Shown: piece by piece, positions 5,975 through 6,704 of the stretch | Numbering within the stretch: position 1 is the first letter of the stretch | Layout: every line of letters begins with the position of its first letter | Source of the DNA: Bacteroidota bacterium | GTDB taxonomy: Bacteria; Bacteroidota; Bacteroidia; Chitinophagales; LD1 | Direction: 5' to 3' | Length of the DNA stretch: 6,704 nt | Assembly: GCA_018267355.1 (NCBI GenBank) | Contig: JAFDYP010000491.1 | Span: 1-6,704 of the forward strand | The notes under the pieces: model-generated | The model's input: the letters and a program-made list of their open reading frames with translations, nothing else | Told to the model about the DNA's origin: nothing | The model's database searches: none | Made by a program: the position numbers and the translations under genes

Positions 5975-6526
5975 CTAACTTAGCTCACTCAGCCGCGTCA
6001 GCTTGTAGTCTACCAGCAGGCTCTCTACAGCATCGCTATGCTCTTTGTCTGTCACCATAGCGGTGTACATGCCGGCATTTCTACCAAACTGCATATCAGA
6101 GATCGAGTCCCCTACTATCAGTGACTTGGCAAAATCTATCTCCGGGAAATCCTGCTGCGCCTGTAGCGCCATGCCGATGCGTGGCTTGCGGATACCCTCC
6201 GGATCATTGTCTGCCATGACCGTGGCGGCATAGATAGAGTCTATGCGGCCACCTGCGGCCTCTATCTCACTGAGCATATTGAGATGGATATTGCGCAGCG
6301 TATCTTCTGTCATTTTGCCTTTGGCCACGCCCTGCTGATTGGTCACTACGATGATCTTGCCAAATACCTGAGACAGCCGCACGATCGCGTCTATAGCTCC
6401 CTCCAGAAAGAAGAACTCATCCCAGGTCTTGACATAGTCTTTGGGATAGTGCAGGTTGATCACGCCATCCCTATCCAGAAATAGCGTCCAGGTCTTGTCT
6501 ACTTTCAGTTGGCGCAGTATGCTCAC
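5975..6526 (-). CDS. HAD-superfamily phosphatase, HisB-N/GmhB type (HAD-IIIA), without zinc loop
   Basis: With a GTG start at 6524-6526 the protein is 183 residues. All four HAD motifs are intact: FLDRDGVIN (nucleophile D18, acid/base D20), VVTNQQGVAKG (T62, N63), RKPRIGM (K114), and VGDSISDMQFG (D140, D144 for magnesium). This arrangement, with TNQ-GVA and the RKP-GM loop, is that of histidinol-phosphatase (HisB-N) and D,D-heptose 1,7-bisphosphate phosphatase (GmhB). The insertion before RKP, where GmhB and HisB-N carry a Cys-x-His...Cys-x-Cys zinc site, reads YAATVMADNDPEGI and the protein has no cysteine at all, so the substrate may differ; a sugar-phosphate or phosphoester role in the cytoplasm is likely. 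An ATG at 6598 would add 24 residues, largely encoded by a heptanucleotide repeat array, so I reject it. It converges on the sprE-like gene and follows a terminator, suggesting its own transcription unit. Confidence 0.85.
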   Translation of the reverse strand: MSILRQLKVDKTWTLFLDRDGVINLHYPKDYVKTWDEFFFLEGAIDAIVRLSQVFGKIIVVTNQQGVAKGKMTEDTLRNIHLNMLSEIEAAGGRIDSIYAATVMADNDPEGIRKPRIGMALQAQQDFPEIDFAKSLIVGDSISDMQFGRNAGMYTAMVTDKEHSDAVESLLVDYKLTRLSELS

Positions 6527-6552
6527 GGGTGCAATAATAGGAAATCCGGAGC

Positions 6553-6580
6553 GAGTATTGAGTAATGAGTAGTGCGTAGT
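6553..6580. repeat. Heptanucleotide tandem array, consensus GAGTANT
   Basis: Four 7-base units read GAGTATT, GAGTAAT, GAGTAGT and GCGTAGT, followed by a degenerate GAGGTAA. The array occupies the short space between the upstream gene's terminator and the phosphatase start, in the phosphatase promoter or leader region. No clear -7/-33 promoter is seen around it. The unit differs from the array at 157-184 but has the same length and copy number. Confidence 0.7.
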
Positions 6581-6610
6581 GAGGTAACACGGTTGCAACG
6601 ACAGCAGAAA

Positions 6611-6642
6611 TAAAAATGCCCTTCGGAAAATTGAAGGGCATT
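6611..6642 (-). terminator. Strong intrinsic terminator for the gene at the right edge
   Basis: A perfect 10-base stem, AATGCCCTTC (6615-6624) and GAAGGGCATT (6633-6642), encloses an 8-base loop. Read on the minus strand it is followed directly by TTTATTTC (6607-6614), the T-rich tail of a Rho-independent terminator. It lies 25 bases after the stop codon of the minus-strand gene at 6668 and 84 bases before the phosphatase start, so it separates the two transcription units. Confidence 0.88.
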
Positions 6643-6667
6643 CATTGGATTATTTAATTAAAAATAG

Positions 6668-6704
6668 TTACAGATTGCCGCGCAGCTCCTGTTCTCTTTC
6701 TATG
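6668..6704 (-). CDS. C-terminal end of an unidentified gene (partial, runs off window)
   Basis: Only the last 11 codons and the TAA stop are inside the window; they read IEREQELRGNL. The frame is open to the edge and a strong terminator follows at the right distance and orientation, which is the main support for a real gene end. The residues are charged and helix-like, but too few to name a family. Confidence 0.6.
   Translation of the reverse strand, partial: IEREQELRGNL

Overview
The window reads as chromosomal DNA of a Bacteroidota bacterium, probably class Chitinophagia. The reasons are a SprE/PorW-type lipoprotein (a type IX secretion and gliding component found only in this phylum), start regions without a clear Shine-Dalgarno sequence, Asp-Ser-Ile-rich low-complexity protein sequence, and a bactofilin paired with an M23 peptidase. 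GC content looks intermediate, around 50% by eye.

Layout: positions 1-190 are a non-coding tail with a heptanucleotide tandem array. Then come two minus-strand genes, transcribed from an M23 endopeptidase with a membrane anchor (645-1523) into a bactofilin (191-628), 16 bases apart and probably one operon. A divergent intergenic region (1524-1720) carries an inverted pair of REP-like palindromic elements and a decayed third copy. A very large plus-strand gene (1721-5821) encodes a 1366-residue TPR lipoprotein of the SprE/PorW family. After a 153-base convergent gap comes a minus-strand HAD phosphatase of the HisB-N/GmhB type (5975-6526, probable GTG start). A second heptanucleotide array, a strong intrinsic terminator and the last 11 codons of another minus-strand gene close the window.

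The genes share a cell-envelope theme. The bactofilin and M23 pair is a known combination for localised peptidoglycan remodelling. SprE/PorW is an outer-membrane lipoprotein that helps connect parts of the type IX secretion machine through the periplasm. The phosphatase may belong to heptose or other sugar-phosphate metabolism, but its substrate cannot be read from sequence.

The most unusual object is the C-terminal half of the SprE/PorW protein. It holds two ~100-residue Ala/Lys-rich predicted helical rods in which an Asp-Ser dipeptide recurs at alternating 14/15-residue steps (four helical turns), followed by three 28-residue repeats. All 19 Asp-Ser dipeptides there are followed by Ile, Leu, Met or Ala, which matches the known Bacteroidota O-glycosylation sequon D-(S/T)-(A/I/L/M/T/V). 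The amino acids are conserved while the codons vary, so selection acts on the protein. I propose, as inference, a periplasm-spanning rod carrying a regular ladder of glycans.
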